Shown here piece after piece: positions 45,266 through 53,329 of a stretch of DNA of 64,000 bases. The stretch covers positions 62,001 through 126,000 of the forward strand of contig CAJTGD010000010.1 in assembly GCA_910575475.1 (NCBI GenBank). The letters run 5' to 3'. Under the pieces are notes generated by a model. That model searched no databases and had not been told where the DNA came from. It saw nothing but the letters and a program-made list of their open reading frames with translations. The translations under genes were made by a program, and so were the position numbers. Position 1 is the stretch's first letter. Each line of letters begins with the position of its first letter. The DNA comes from Lachnospiraceae bacterium. GTDB lineage: Bacteria > Bacillota > Clostridia > Lachnospirales > Lachnospiraceae.

Positions 45266-47032
45266 TCAGTTATCCATCAAGTTTTTATATAACATGAAAA
45301 TAGGATACTCTTTCAAAAAATTCTGTGTTTCAATGTCTAAATGTTCATAACACCATTGTGCCTTATCCTTGTTATCAAGTAACACATTAATTCCGTACTG
45401 TATCTGCAAATCATCTGATTTCATATTTTGTAAAGTTTCTATATCATCAATCCCAAGTACACCTAATCGCTTTCTGATTTGAATTTTATTGATTATAAAA
45501 TAATGCCTATTCTCTACCTCGCATATTTTTTCCAACTGATACATAGCGATATTTAATAGTTCTTCGTCTCCGTTTATATCAAATGCAGCGATCAAATTTA
45601 ATGCCGCATAATTTAATGTATCTATTGTATATACATTATAGTCGGCTTTATCTATCTGATTATAAAAGTAATTATAATTATAATAATATAATTTTCCCAA
45701 TACATGTTTTTGTATATAAGTAAATAAGGGTACTTTAAAATATTGCTCTTGTTCACTCTTTACAAAGGATTCATATTTATTTGTATACAATACCGTTACT
45801 ATATCATTTTTTTCATCGCAATCATTCCGCCTTATAATTAATGGTATATACTTGCCTTCTAGTTTCCAATTGAGAATATGTGTATCCTCATAAAGATATT
45901 GATTCCTGAGTCCATTTTTCCATGCAACCAATTCTCCTAATTCATAGCGAGTCTTCCACTCAATCCTTTCAAAAGGCTCATTATAATCAAATTCTATCGC
46001 ATCGAGAATATCATCCAATTCAATATAGAATTTCAACTCTTCTTCTAAATCTTTTGGCATATCAAGATTTCCAAATGAAAATCTTGTGCCACCAATCACA
46101 TACTCCCTTTCTTGAACAACATTCAGAAGAAATTCTGCATCTTTTCTAAGCTGTTTAATTCCTGTTCTTGGCTTAAAATGAAATTTCCCTTTGGATAATT
46201 GTATGCGTATATTTTCACTTAGTATTATAGAAATTTCCTTATCAGAACCCATATTTAACTCATATCGATCATAATAAACCATATCTTTAATGGAAACAGT
46301 CTGTGTTACTTCCTCATGCATATAAAATATTCTACCATCAATCCATTCAAGAGGTAACTGAACGCCACTTTCTTTTGTTGTTCCATAAAAACAAACATCT
46401 CCTGTCGAAAGTCTTTGCAGAAATTCATATTCATTTTTGACGCCTACCGCTGTAGCTGTTACAGACGTAACCTTGTCCATATCTTTTAGCATAATTGTTT
46501 TAGGAACAAGCTGCCCCCTTCCTGATCCTTGTTTCCAACTTTCATTGCTAAATTGTTTTGCAATAATATAAATATCCTCTTTATTCAATTTAACAAATGG
46601 TATTTTGATACTACCCTTGTTTCCTCTTCTCTCAATCTCATCCAAATATTTCTTGATTTTTGAAGGAAAAAGCGATGCATAAAATATCTCTTTTCTTTTT
46701 CCGTCCGCTGCTATAAAGATTTGAAAATACAAAACCCCTCTATCATTAAAATACAAATTCAAATCTTCCTTATTTACTGAATATGTAATTTCAGATTCAT
46801 TTACATATTTTTCTATAGTATCTATATGTCCTTTAATCTGTACTGGTATTTTATCATCATAATTCTTCTTGCTTTCTATATCACCATTTTTAAAAATCCA
46901 TATATATCCATCCCAAGCCATCTCTTTATCTGCCGAATTAAACGAATAATCCATAATAGGACTATTATCTATAATACCCTCTAATGCATTTAATGCCTTT
47001 TTTTCAGTCTTTTTATTAGCTGGTAATCCCAT
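45266..47032 (-). CDS. DUF4365 domain protein of unknown function
   Basis: This 588-residue soluble protein has an N-terminal DUF4365 domain (residues about 1-160), a PD-(D/E)XK nuclease-like fold. It starts MGLPANKKTEKKALNALEGI, and the core AWDGYIWIFK then KIPVQIKGHID supplies the Asp and the Q-x-K motif. The remaining 430 residues match nothing I know and have a helical, repeat-like pattern at the end. ATG 47032 follows AGGGAG. The gene is strikingly AT-rich, Lys/Ile/Asn/Tyr-rich and lies beside a type I restriction scar and two toxin-antitoxin loci. It is probably an acquired defence or mobile-island gene. Confidence 0.75.
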   Translation of the reverse strand: MGLPANKKTEKKALNALEGIIDNSPIMDYSFNSADKEMAWDGYIWIFKNGDIESKKNYDDKIPVQIKGHIDTIEKYVNESEITYSVNKEDLNLYFNDRGVLYFQIFIAADGKRKEIFYASLFPSKIKKYLDEIERRGNKGSIKIPFVKLNKEDIYIIAKQFSNESWKQGSGRGQLVPKTIMLKDMDKVTSVTATAVGVKNEYEFLQRLSTGDVCFYGTTKESGVQLPLEWIDGRIFYMHEEVTQTVSIKDMVYYDRYELNMGSDKEISIILSENIRIQLSKGKFHFKPRTGIKQLRKDAEFLLNVVQEREYVIGGTRFSFGNLDMPKDLEEELKFYIELDDILDAIEFDYNEPFERIEWKTRYELGELVAWKNGLRNQYLYEDTHILNWKLEGKYIPLIIRRNDCDEKNDIVTVLYTNKYESFVKSEQEQYFKVPLFTYIQKHVLGKLYYYNYNYFYNQIDKADYNVYTIDTLNYAALNLIAAFDINGDEELLNIAMYQLEKICEVENRHYFIINKIQIRKRLGVLGIDDIETLQNMKSDDLQIQYGINVLLDNKDKAQWCYEHLDIETQNFLKEYPIFMLYKNLMDN

Positions 47033-47096
47033 AAATTGTCTCCCTACGCAAAACATATTATTTTTTGTTCCCTGCCATTATCCCTTTATTCATATC

Positions 47097-47352
47097 TTAC
47101 TTTTTAAATCCAACTTGACCATTCATCAACAATGGCAAAAGAAAATCCCTAAGAGAAATAAGCTCTTTATTCTCTTTTTCTATCATTTTACGTTTAGCGC
47201 AACTCCCTGAGAGAGTTTCTTCAAATCTTTTAACTACTGATTCTTCAGGAATAAATATTTTTACTCTTGCTACAATAGTCTTTGATATTTCTGTAAATGT
47301 TGAACCAGTACCCAAAGACTTTAAATGCACTATCATGTTTTTTACAGTCAAT
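47097..47352 (-). pseudogene. Type I restriction specificity subunit (HsdS), C-terminal fragment
   Basis: The frame reads NMIVHLKSLGTGSTFTEISK, then VKIFIPEESVVKRFEE and ends SLRDFLLPLLMNGQVGFKK, the typical end of an HsdS second half. Everything upstream is missing. It joins directly to the first codons of an hsdR-like gene. Confidence 0.75.
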
Positions 47353-47448
47353 ATCATCTGCTTTGAGCGACTGATAATGATAGTCCAGTCTTAAAAATTG
47401 GATTGTGGCAGGGATTTTTACTCTGGTATCTTCATTAAAAACTGCCAT
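47347..47448 (-). pseudogene. Type I restriction endonuclease (HsdR), N-terminal fragment
   Basis: ATG 47448 starts MAVFNEDTRVKIPATIQFLR and continues YQSLKADDID, matching the N-terminus of HsdR. After about 34 codons the sequence passes into the HsdS fragment in another frame. The whole hsdM and nearly all of hsdR and hsdS have been deleted between these points. Confidence 0.6.
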
Positions 47449-47462
47449 TTATTCTGTCTCTC

Positions 47463-48041
47463 CTATCTTATCTGGTTGATACACTTTTTAAATAACTGCT
47501 CCATTTTTCCGTAATCGCATAAAAAAGAATCTTTACTTGCTTTTAGCATTTCCTCTTTGCTTACCTTCGCAAAATTTATCACATAGCCAATATGTAACGT
47601 CAGGGTTCGGATAAACTCTCGCTGGCTGCGGCCATTTCCCTCCCTGAACGGGTGCAGGGCATTAATTTCTGAAAAATAATATGCCAGACGACTGGCAGTA
47701 TTTTCCTCATTTAAACCCTGCAAATAATCTTCACTTTTCAATTTTTTAAAAATCTCTGCTGCCTGGCTTTCTATAAACTTGACATTACAGAACATACTTC
47801 CCTTTGCAATATCAACCTTTCTGATTTCTCCTGCCCAGTCATATACATCTTGAAAAATATATCTGTGGATCAGACACAAATGCTGCAGGTCAAACTTTCC
47901 CTGAATGGGCTTATCTACCAATTCCAAAATACGCAGCATTGTCAGCCGTCTTTCCAACCGCTGAAGCTTCTCCATATCCTGTATTCCTATTTTATTTTTC
48001 AAAACATCCGAATTCGGATAACAATATATCCTGTCCGCCAT
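47463..48041 (-). CDS. Fic family toxin (AMP-transferase)
   Basis: This 192-residue protein has the full Fic catalytic motif HPFREGNGRSQREF, and the flap region VKFIESQAAEIFKKL. It begins YCYPNSDVLKNKIGIQDMEK, as in VbhT-type class I Fic proteins. It would transfer AMP to a target protein (DNA gyrase in the VbhT case) and arrest growth. The start overlaps the antitoxin stop by one base (TAATG), so the two are coupled. All catalytic residues are present, so the toxin looks active. Confidence 0.92.
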   Translation of the reverse strand: MADRIYCYPNSDVLKNKIGIQDMEKLQRLERRLTMLRILELVDKPIQGKFDLQHLCLIHRYIFQDVYDWAGEIRKVDIAKGSMFCNVKFIESQAAEIFKKLKSEDYLQGLNEENTASRLAYYFSEINALHPFREGNGRSQREFIRTLTLHIGYVINFAKVSKEEMLKASKDSFLCDYGKMEQLFKKCINQIR

Positions 48042-48367
48042 TATCTGTCCTCACTCAATATTTGCTGCCGCAGCTCATCACCTGACACTTTTCCGCTTTT
48101 ATACGCATACAGCATCCGCACATCTTCTTCCGTCAGATCCATCCCCTCAAACGCCATCGTTGCCTCCACTTCTTTGACTGCTTCCGTATCAGAATATACG
48201 GAATGGTTCATTTTTACTTCAAACGGAATCCCTTCTGTAAGGATAATCTGTTTAATCATCATATTTACGACTGCAGACAGATTGGTACCTAACTTATTCA
48301 AAATCTCAGACGCTTTCTCTTTATCTTCGGCAGAAGTCCTTATTTGTAACAATGATGTATTCGCCAT
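48041..48367 (-). CDS. Fused DinJ/RelB-type and VbhA-like antitoxin
   Basis: This 108-residue protein has an N-terminal ribbon-helix-helix of the RelB/DinJ kind (TSLLQIRTSAEDKEKASEIL, then NLSAVVNMMIKQIILTEGIP). Its C-terminal part holds the Fic-inhibiting motif (S/T)xxxE(G/N) as TMAFEG at about residues 70-75, followed by DVRMLYAYKSGKVSGDELRQ as in VbhA. It should bind both the operator and the ATP site of the Fic toxin. Good ribosome site GAAGGAGGG. Promoter TTTACA/TATAAT at 48451-48479. Confidence 0.85.
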   Translation of the reverse strand: MANTSLLQIRTSAEDKEKASEILNKLGTNLSAVVNMMIKQIILTEGIPFEVKMNHSVYSDTEAVKEVEATMAFEGMDLTEEDVRMLYAYKSGKVSGDELRQQILSEDR

Positions 48368-48397
48368 ATATTCAGCCCTCCTTCTTATTTACTCACA

Positions 48398-48432
48398 GCA
48401 TCAATTTTCGTAAGAAAATTGATGGCCTACTT
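48398..48432 (-). repeat. Dispersed repeat family B, copy 3 (diverged)
   Basis: On the minus strand GCAAGTAGGCCATCAATTTT, then CTTACGAAAATTGATG. It keeps the leader and the CAATTT/AAATTG hairpin of the other copies. It lies 30 bases upstream of the Fic antitoxin start, in the same direction. Confidence 0.6.
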
Positions 48433-48450
48433 GCACATCAGTATAACACA

Positions 48451-48479
48451 TATTATACAACATAGTCATTACATTGTAA
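48451..48479 (-). promoter_or_regulatory. Promoter of the Fic toxin-antitoxin operon
   Basis: On the minus strand TTTACA (48474-48479) and TATAAT (48451-48456) are 17 bases apart. Confidence 0.65.
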
Positions 48480-48545
48480 ATTTGAATTTAACCAAGTAAG
48501 AGGTAAAAAAGAACGAAGACTGAAGAGGAAACTGTCAACCACCCA

Positions 48546-48574
48546 ATGACAAACAGGGATAAATGCGCTATAAT
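48546..48574 (+). promoter_or_regulatory. Promoter of the LacI-type gene
   Basis: ATGACA (48546-48551) and TATAAT (48569-48574) are 17 bases apart. Confidence 0.55.
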
Positions 48575-48687
48575 ATGAATTGTGCTGAAGCGCAAGCAGG
48601 TCACCAATTTCCCTATGAGCTATACGAACCAATGCATAAATACGGAGAGCATTTGAATAGATACGATGTGATCAGGAGGATATCATC

Positions 48688-49742
48688 TTGCAGAAACAGG
48701 CCCCCTTACAAAAGCCCCCACAATCTACGATGTAGCCCTGGAGGCCGGCGTCTCTCCGGCAACCGTGTCGAGAGTGATGAACCACTATTCCCAGGTAAAG
48801 CGGGATACCTCCGAAAAGGTGATCGCCACCATGAAAAAACTGGATTTCCAGCGGAACGAAGCGAAAAGCGCGCCGCAGCTTCTGGGTTCTTCGGTGAACC
48901 GGGCGCTGCCCTCCAACCAGCCCAGAGTCTTCGTTCTTTCGATTCCCCACACCGCTTCTTCGCCTTATGCCGCTTTTATCGAAGGAGCACAGACCGCCGC
49001 CCAGAAAAACGGACATCATCTTCTGATCAACAGCACGCCTGTGGACCGGTACAATTTTGATTTTTTTATTGCCACCATGAAATCCCATAATATCGCGGGA
49101 ATCCTGACCACCGAGACCATCGCGGCCCCTGACCTGTCAGGTATCAACGACCACCTCCCCCTGGTCCAGTGCGGGGAATACAATGCGTCCGTGGAACAGC
49201 TCTCTTCCATCAGCATCGATGATACCGCCACAGCCCGCTCCGCCGCGGATATACTCCGGGCGCGGGGGGCCGGGAAGCTGCTCTATATAACCGCCCCCTT
49301 AGAGCGGCAGTCCCTTGTCCGCCGGAGCCAGGGCTTTCAGCAGTCCTATGCGGAAAACGGGGAGCTCTTTTCGCCGGATTTCCAGTATGTTCTGCCTTCT
49401 GCCGATCCCCTTTATGCGGCAGAAAAGCTCACGGAGCCGTTAAAAAGGATTATGCCGGATGCCGTGCTGACATCAGATGCGCGGCAGGCGGCTTATGTCC
49501 TGCGGGCGGCAGATATGCTTGGGATCCGCGTCCCTGACAGGCTCCAGATTTTATCTCTGGAGGATGAGCCTGCTGCCGTCCAGGTTTTCCCTGCGGTCAG
49601 CGCCATGTCCGGCGCTTACTATGAGATCGGGTTCCGCGCCTTTGAACTGCTGCTGTCCGAGTTTCTGGATCCCTACGCGCGGAAGCAGCACATTTTGCTG
49701 AGTTCCGAATACATCCGGCGTAAGACCACTTTAGTTCCTTAG
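48688..49742 (+). pseudogene. LacI family regulator with a frameshift in the HTH region
   Basis: TTG 48688 lies 8 bases past AGGAGG and starts a frame that stops after 15 codons (TAG at 48733). The correct HTH frame (TKAPTIYDVALEAGVSPATV then SRVMNHYSQVKRDTSEKV) begins about 48709 and has no start of its own. Restoring one base in the run CCCCC near 48701-48705 joins them. The rest is the periplasmic-binding-like sensor (FVLSIPHTASSPYAAFIEGA to RRKTTLVP). A homopolymer sequencing error is possible. It stands at the head of the decayed sugar locus. Confidence 0.7.
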
Positions 49743-49763
49743 AAAAAGAAAGGAAATTCTGAC

Positions 49764-50948
49764 ATGAAAGACCTGTTTATCCCGGAACACAAGCTGATGG
49801 ATTTTGAATTTTACGACCTGAGAAATGTCCCCATGCACTATCACCAGAACCCGGAGCTTTTGTATGTGCTGGAGGGCTCCCTTAAGATCGTCCTGGAAGA
49901 GAAGGACTGTCTGCTGCAGAGCCGGGATTTTTATATCATCAACGCCAATACCCGGCACGCGCTTTTGTCGGACGCTCCGGTGTTCTATGTCTGCCTGCAT
50001 CTCAATTTTATCCGGCTGCAGCATTACCTGGATATGAACCGGGTGATCTTCCTCTGCGATTCGAACGGGATGAACGATACGCTCCGGCAGAGCATTTCCT
50101 CCCTGCTGGATCAGATCATCACCAACTATAAAAGCGATATCCGCCTGGCAGACCTGGCCGAGCAGCTGTATCTATCTCCCGCGTACCTGTCCAAATACAT
50201 CAAGACCCGGCTCCATATGAATTTTGTGGATTATGTAAATTCCATCCGGCTTTACCACGCGGTGGCTGAAATACGAAATTCGGAAAAAAAGATCACGAAT
50301 ATTGCCATTGACAACGGCTTTTCCAATCTCACCGCATTTAGCCATGCCTTTAAGAAGTTTTATGATATGACACCCTCGGAATTTCGGGCAAGGGAAAAGG
50401 AAAAGAAGCAGGCAGGCCAGGCCGGGGCACTGGACGCCAAGATTGCGAAAAAAGCCGAGGACTATCTGAAAAACCGGAGCGCCTCCGCCCCTGAACAGGC
50501 GCTCTCACGGCAGTATCTCATCGCCGATGCCCATAACCAGAAGATCTATTCCAAATACTGGAAGCGGATGATCATCGACAATCTCGGCGGTATCTCCCTT
50601 CTGGGATACTGGCTGGGGTCCGATCTGTTTTCCCGTCACAACTATACCAATGATATCCTCAACGGAAAATCCCGCCAGCCCCCTGCAGCCCTTCGGCAAA
50701 GGCTTTGGCCTCTCGCAGGTGGTCGTCATCTGGTAATACCTCCCGGTCCGGGCGCTCTCGCCGATCCCCTGGATGATCTCCTGGCAGTGCAGTCCCAGGC
50801 GCAGCGACCAGGCCATCTCCGCGGTGCCGACACCTCGGAAATCATGGTCAAATCCGTGGGCACTCAGTACCGGAACCGGTTCAAAGGAACCGGGGCGGTA
50901 CATCTTCATGTCACCGCTGAATTCGGCAGGGCTGGGCATAGGAAATAA
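49764..50948 (+). pseudogene. AraC family regulator, 3' end replaced
   Basis: Residues 1-110 form a cupin-type sensor (MHYHQNPELLYVLEGSLKIV) and residues about 120-220 the AraC HTH pair (SDIRLADLAEQLYLSPAYLS to MTPSEFRAREKEK). This much is intact. From about 50640 the frame becomes Arg/Pro/Gly-rich and unlike protein, while the opposite strand (about 50939 to 50640) reads as a natural sequence (GVGTAEMAWSLRLGLHCQEI). So an inverted piece of another gene has replaced the 3' end. The HTH may still be made, fused to 100 junk residues. Confidence 0.65.
50640..50939 (-). pseudogene. Internal fragment of an unidentified gene, inverted
   Basis: The minus-strand frame reads MPSPAEFSGDMKMYRPGSFE, SAHGFDHDFRGVGTAEMAWS and CERPKPLPKGCRGLAGF, with a natural composition. 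I do not recognise the family. It is cut at both ends: by the AraC gene at 50640 and by the RelB-type operon promoter region beyond 50939. Confidence 0.4.
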
Positions 50949-50976
50949 ATTTACTGTCAATTCTTCGTGCAAAGCA

Positions 50977-51005
50977 TTGCTTTTTTCGTGCAGATAGCAT
51001 ATACT
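50977..51005 (+). promoter_or_regulatory. Promoter of the RelB/YafQ-type operon
   Basis: TTGCTT (50977-50982) and TATACT (51000-51005) are 17 bases apart. TTCGTGCA occurs twice (50963-50970 and 50985-50992), one copy inside the spacer, a possible antitoxin-binding direct repeat. Confidence 0.6.
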
Positions 51006-51035
51006 GTAATCATCAGCAGGAAAGGAGATGGTTAT

Positions 51036-51314
51036 ATGGCTGGCTCTACTACAAACATCAGTATCCGCATGGATTCAGACCTGAAAGCGCAGGCTGAGAG
51101 GCTGTTCGGGGAACTCGGCATGAACCTGACAACGGCATTCAACATTTTTGTCCGCCAATCTCTTCGTGAGGGACGGATTCCTTTTGACATTTCCCTCAAC
51201 CAGCCCAACAGCGAAACGGTTGCCGCCATGCTGGAGGCGGAAAGGATTGCGAAAGATCCGTCCGTAAAAGGGTATACCGATCTGGATGAACTGTTCACAG
51301 ACCTGAAAGCATGA
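51036..51314 (+). CDS. RelB/DinJ family antitoxin
   Basis: This 92-residue protein has an N-terminal ribbon-helix-helix (TTNISIRMDSDLKAQAERLF, then GMNLTTAFNIFVRQSLREGR) and a C-terminal tail GYTDLDELFTDLKA that would mask the toxin. ATG 51036 follows AAAGGAGATGG. The stop overlaps the toxin start (ATGA). Expected to repress its own operon. Confidence 0.9.
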   Translation: MAGSTTNISIRMDSDLKAQAERLFGELGMNLTTAFNIFVRQSLREGRIPFDISLNQPNSETVAAMLEAERIAKDPSVKGYTDLDELFTDLKA

Positions 51315-51601
51315 GAAACACAAAATATACAGTCAAGCCTACTACACAATTCAAAAAAGATTACAAGCTGGCAATGAGGCGCGGCCTGGATATCGGGCTG
51401 TTGGAGAGTGTAATCGCCAACCTTGCCATGGGAATGCCCCTCCCGGAGAAAAACAAAGACCACGCCTTGTCCGGGAACTGGGCCGGACACCGTGAATGTC
51501 ATGTGCTGCCTGATTGGCTGCTTATCTACCGCATTGACGATGATGTCCTGGTACTAACCTTATCACGCGCGGGATCACACAGCAATCTGTTTGGAAAATG
51601 A
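51311..51601 (+). CDS. YafQ/RelE family mRNA interferase toxin
   Basis: This 96-residue basic protein has the YafQ pattern: KYTVKPTTQFKKDYKLAMRR, then DHALSGNWAGHRECHVLPDW, LLIYRIDD and RAGSHSNLFGK. The conserved His residues of the active site (GHRECHV; GSHSNLF) are present. It would cut mRNA at the ribosome. Intact and coupled to the antitoxin by an ATGA overlap. It sits as an intact island among broken sugar genes. Confidence 0.9.
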   Translation: MRNTKYTVKPTTQFKKDYKLAMRRGLDIGLLESVIANLAMGMPLPEKNKDHALSGNWAGHRECHVLPDWLLIYRIDDDVLVLTLSRAGSHSNLFGK

Positions 51602-51614
51602 TTTTATCTGCCAC

Positions 51615-51660
51615 GGGGCTGTTGCATCAGAGATCAAAAAATCTCGGACATAACAGCCCC
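51615..51660 (+). terminator. Hairpin at the end of the toxin-antitoxin operon
   Basis: GGGGCTGTT (51615-51623) and AACAGCCCC (51652-51660) enclose a second stem AGAGAT/ATCTCG. It lies 14 bases past the toxin stop. Only a weak T-run follows. Confidence 0.55.
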
Positions 51661-52049
51661 TTAACCCCCATCACCCTGCTTGCCACGGAATCCTCCACCT
51701 ATCGGGAGAACCCGGATGCACCGCCGGGCTCCCGCCTGTCCGACATTGCGCTTTTGGTAAATGGTACAGACTATTATCACCTGGAATGCCAGATGCGGAA
51801 CGATCTGGAAATGGTCATACGCATGATCGCGTATGATCTTCATTTCGCCATACAGCATACCCTCGCGGAGGATACGGAAACCGGTATCCTTATCATGCGC
51901 TTTCCTCATTCCGCCGTTATCTATCCGGATAAGACCGAACGCTTTCCCAAACACCTCACGTGCCGTATCATTTTTCAGGATGAAACCGAACATCTCTATC
52001 AGATTCCTGCCGTTTGGATCCAGTCCTGTTCCCTAGATGAGATTCATGT

Positions 52050-52080
52050 GAAATGGCCATCCGGCCGTTTCATAAGATAT
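52050..52080 (+). repeat. Dispersed repeat family C, copy 4
   Basis: TGAAATGGCCATCCGGCCGT then TTCATAAGATAT. Here the stem is TGAAA-TGGCC with GGCCG-TTTCA. It lies exactly at the junction of the nuclease fragment and the isomerase fragment's stop codon. Confidence 0.6.
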
Positions 52081-52222
52081 AATTCCTAAGATAATTTGCG
52101 CTTAAAACTACTGCCTTTTTCGCGTCCTCCTGGCTCTTCTCAAACGCCTTGTCTTCCACTTCGATGCAGGTGTATCCGTCGTAACCGATATCCGTCAATG
52201 CGGACACATTCTCGTGTTTTCC
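52070..52222 (-). pseudogene. Sugar phosphate isomerase/epimerase, C-terminal fragment
   Basis: The minus frame reads GKHENVSALTDIGYDGYTCI, EVEDKAFEKSQEDAKKAVVL and SANYLRNYIL then stop, the usual end of TIM-barrel sugar isomerases. It is fused at about 52215-52225 to the start of a GPH transporter gene through a shared GCGGAAA-like stretch. Confidence 0.7.
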
Positions 52223-52437
52223 GCGATGGAGCCCATCATCGGATCATTCACCGCGTCCCATACTCTTGCGATGAGCATGATCACAGATACCGTTGCCGGA
52301 GCGAACCCGACAATATCCGTATAAAAAATGGTTAAATAAGAGCCTACAAATGTCCATACAAACTGTGATGCCAGGTCTCCCAGGCCGTAGCAGATCACGC
52401 CCAGCTTAGAAGCGCGTTTGATTCCTGTGTTTTCCAT
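52215..52437 (-). pseudogene. GPH family sugar transporter, N-terminal fragment
   Basis: ATG 52437 has AAAGGAGG upstream and starts KRASKLGVICYGLGDLASQF, then WDAVNDPMMGSIAE, the normal first 70 residues of a GPH transporter. It then passes into the isomerase fragment and stops at 52195. Ten of twelve membrane segments are lost. Confidence 0.75.
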
Positions 52438-52519
52438 TCTGCTGATCCTCCTTTATTTTCATCAAAGTAACTGTTCAAAACGGCAGGATGCAGAGATGTC
52501 TGCCGCTTCGAATATTTCA

Positions 52520-53276
52520 TCAAAATTTGATCTCATGGCCCAATTGATTTGCCTTGTAAATGTTGTCGAGGATCTTCGTCACGACGAATGCCTGCTCCGG
52601 TTTTACCAGCGGCTCCGTATCGTTGAGGATGGCTTCCAGCCATTGCTTGCACTCGATCACCTCTTCCTTGTCGGATCCGCCCTCGAAAAACGCGATGGTT
52701 CCGCCCGAGGAAAGCTGTTCTTCGGTCAGCTGTCCGTGTGAGGTCTTGTTGATCACCAGGTCATAGCCGCCTTCCTTGCTCATGCCGCCGATGATCTCCG
52801 CGCCTGCCTTTGTCCCGCAGAGCGTAGCTGCCGCCTCCCGGAAATCCTTCATATTGATGGCCCAGGTCGCCCGCCTCGCATGCCGCATGGAGCATCTGGG
52901 TATCCTTGCGGAACCGGTTCTGATATCCGATGGTGAATTTCTTTCCGGATTTCTTCCATGCCTCCATCATCTTCTCCGCGTCCTCTGTGGTCGCTGCCAT
53001 CGGCTTCTCGCACATCACATGCTTGCCTGCCTCAAATGCCGCGACCGTGATCGGGCAGTGCGCCACGTTAGGTGTGCAGACATGAACGGCATCAATGCTT
53101 TCATCCTTCAGAAGCTCGGTATAATCGGTGTAATACCTTGCGCCCTCCGCCCCGTATTCCTCACATGCTTTTTTCGCACGCTCCTCGATGATATCGCAGA
53201 ACGCCACCATCTCACACAGTTCGCTCTGGGATTTCAATGCCGGAAAATGCTTCTGATTCGCGATCCCTCCGCAGCC
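52520..53276 (-). pseudogene. Gfo/Idh/MocA oxidoreductase, truncated and internally deleted
   Basis: The first part (53276 to about 52870) reads GCGGIANQKHFPALKSQSEL, then the family's catalytic CEKPMAATTEDAEKMMEAWK. The second part, in another frame (about 52868-52520), reads AATLCGTKAGAEIIG and ends NIYKANQLGHEIKF. At the join ACEAGDLG-AINMKDF about 130 residues and the frame are lost. The first few codons with the start are also gone; repeat B copy 2 (53284-53325) lies right there. The gene is dead. Confidence 0.8.
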
Positions 53277-53283
53277 TTTCGCT

Positions 53284-53325
53284 ATATGTAACCAATTTGC
53301 GCAGCAAATTGATTGCCTACTTGCC
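53284..53325 (-). repeat. Dispersed repeat family B, copy 2
   Basis: On the minus strand GCAAGTAGGCAATCAATTTG, then CTGCGCAAATTGGTTACAT. CAATTTGC and GCAAATTG form a perfect 8-bp hairpin. It abuts the truncated 5' end of the oxidoreductase gene. Confidence 0.75.
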
Positions 53326-53329
53326 CGCC

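Larger units (their letters stand above)
51598..52089 (+). pseudogene. Fragment of a PD-(D/E)XK nuclease-type transposase protein
   Basis: The 163-codon frame begins inside the toxin's last codons. The first 25 codons are a hairpin, so the true fragment starts about 51660. SRLSDIALLVNGTDYYHLEC holds a D...ExQ nuclease-like core, followed by LEMVIRMIAYDLHFAIQHTL and FPKHLTCRIIFQDETEHLYQ, as in the Rpn/PD-(D/E)XK transposase-like proteins abundant in Lachnospiraceae. The usual start and the last third are missing. The 3' end runs into repeat C copy 4. Confidence 0.55.

Noticed and set aside
48563-49060. A 165-codon plus-strand frame at the LacI start
   Set aside because: It is out of frame with the LacI protein and lacks a ribosome site; the real start is TTG 48688.
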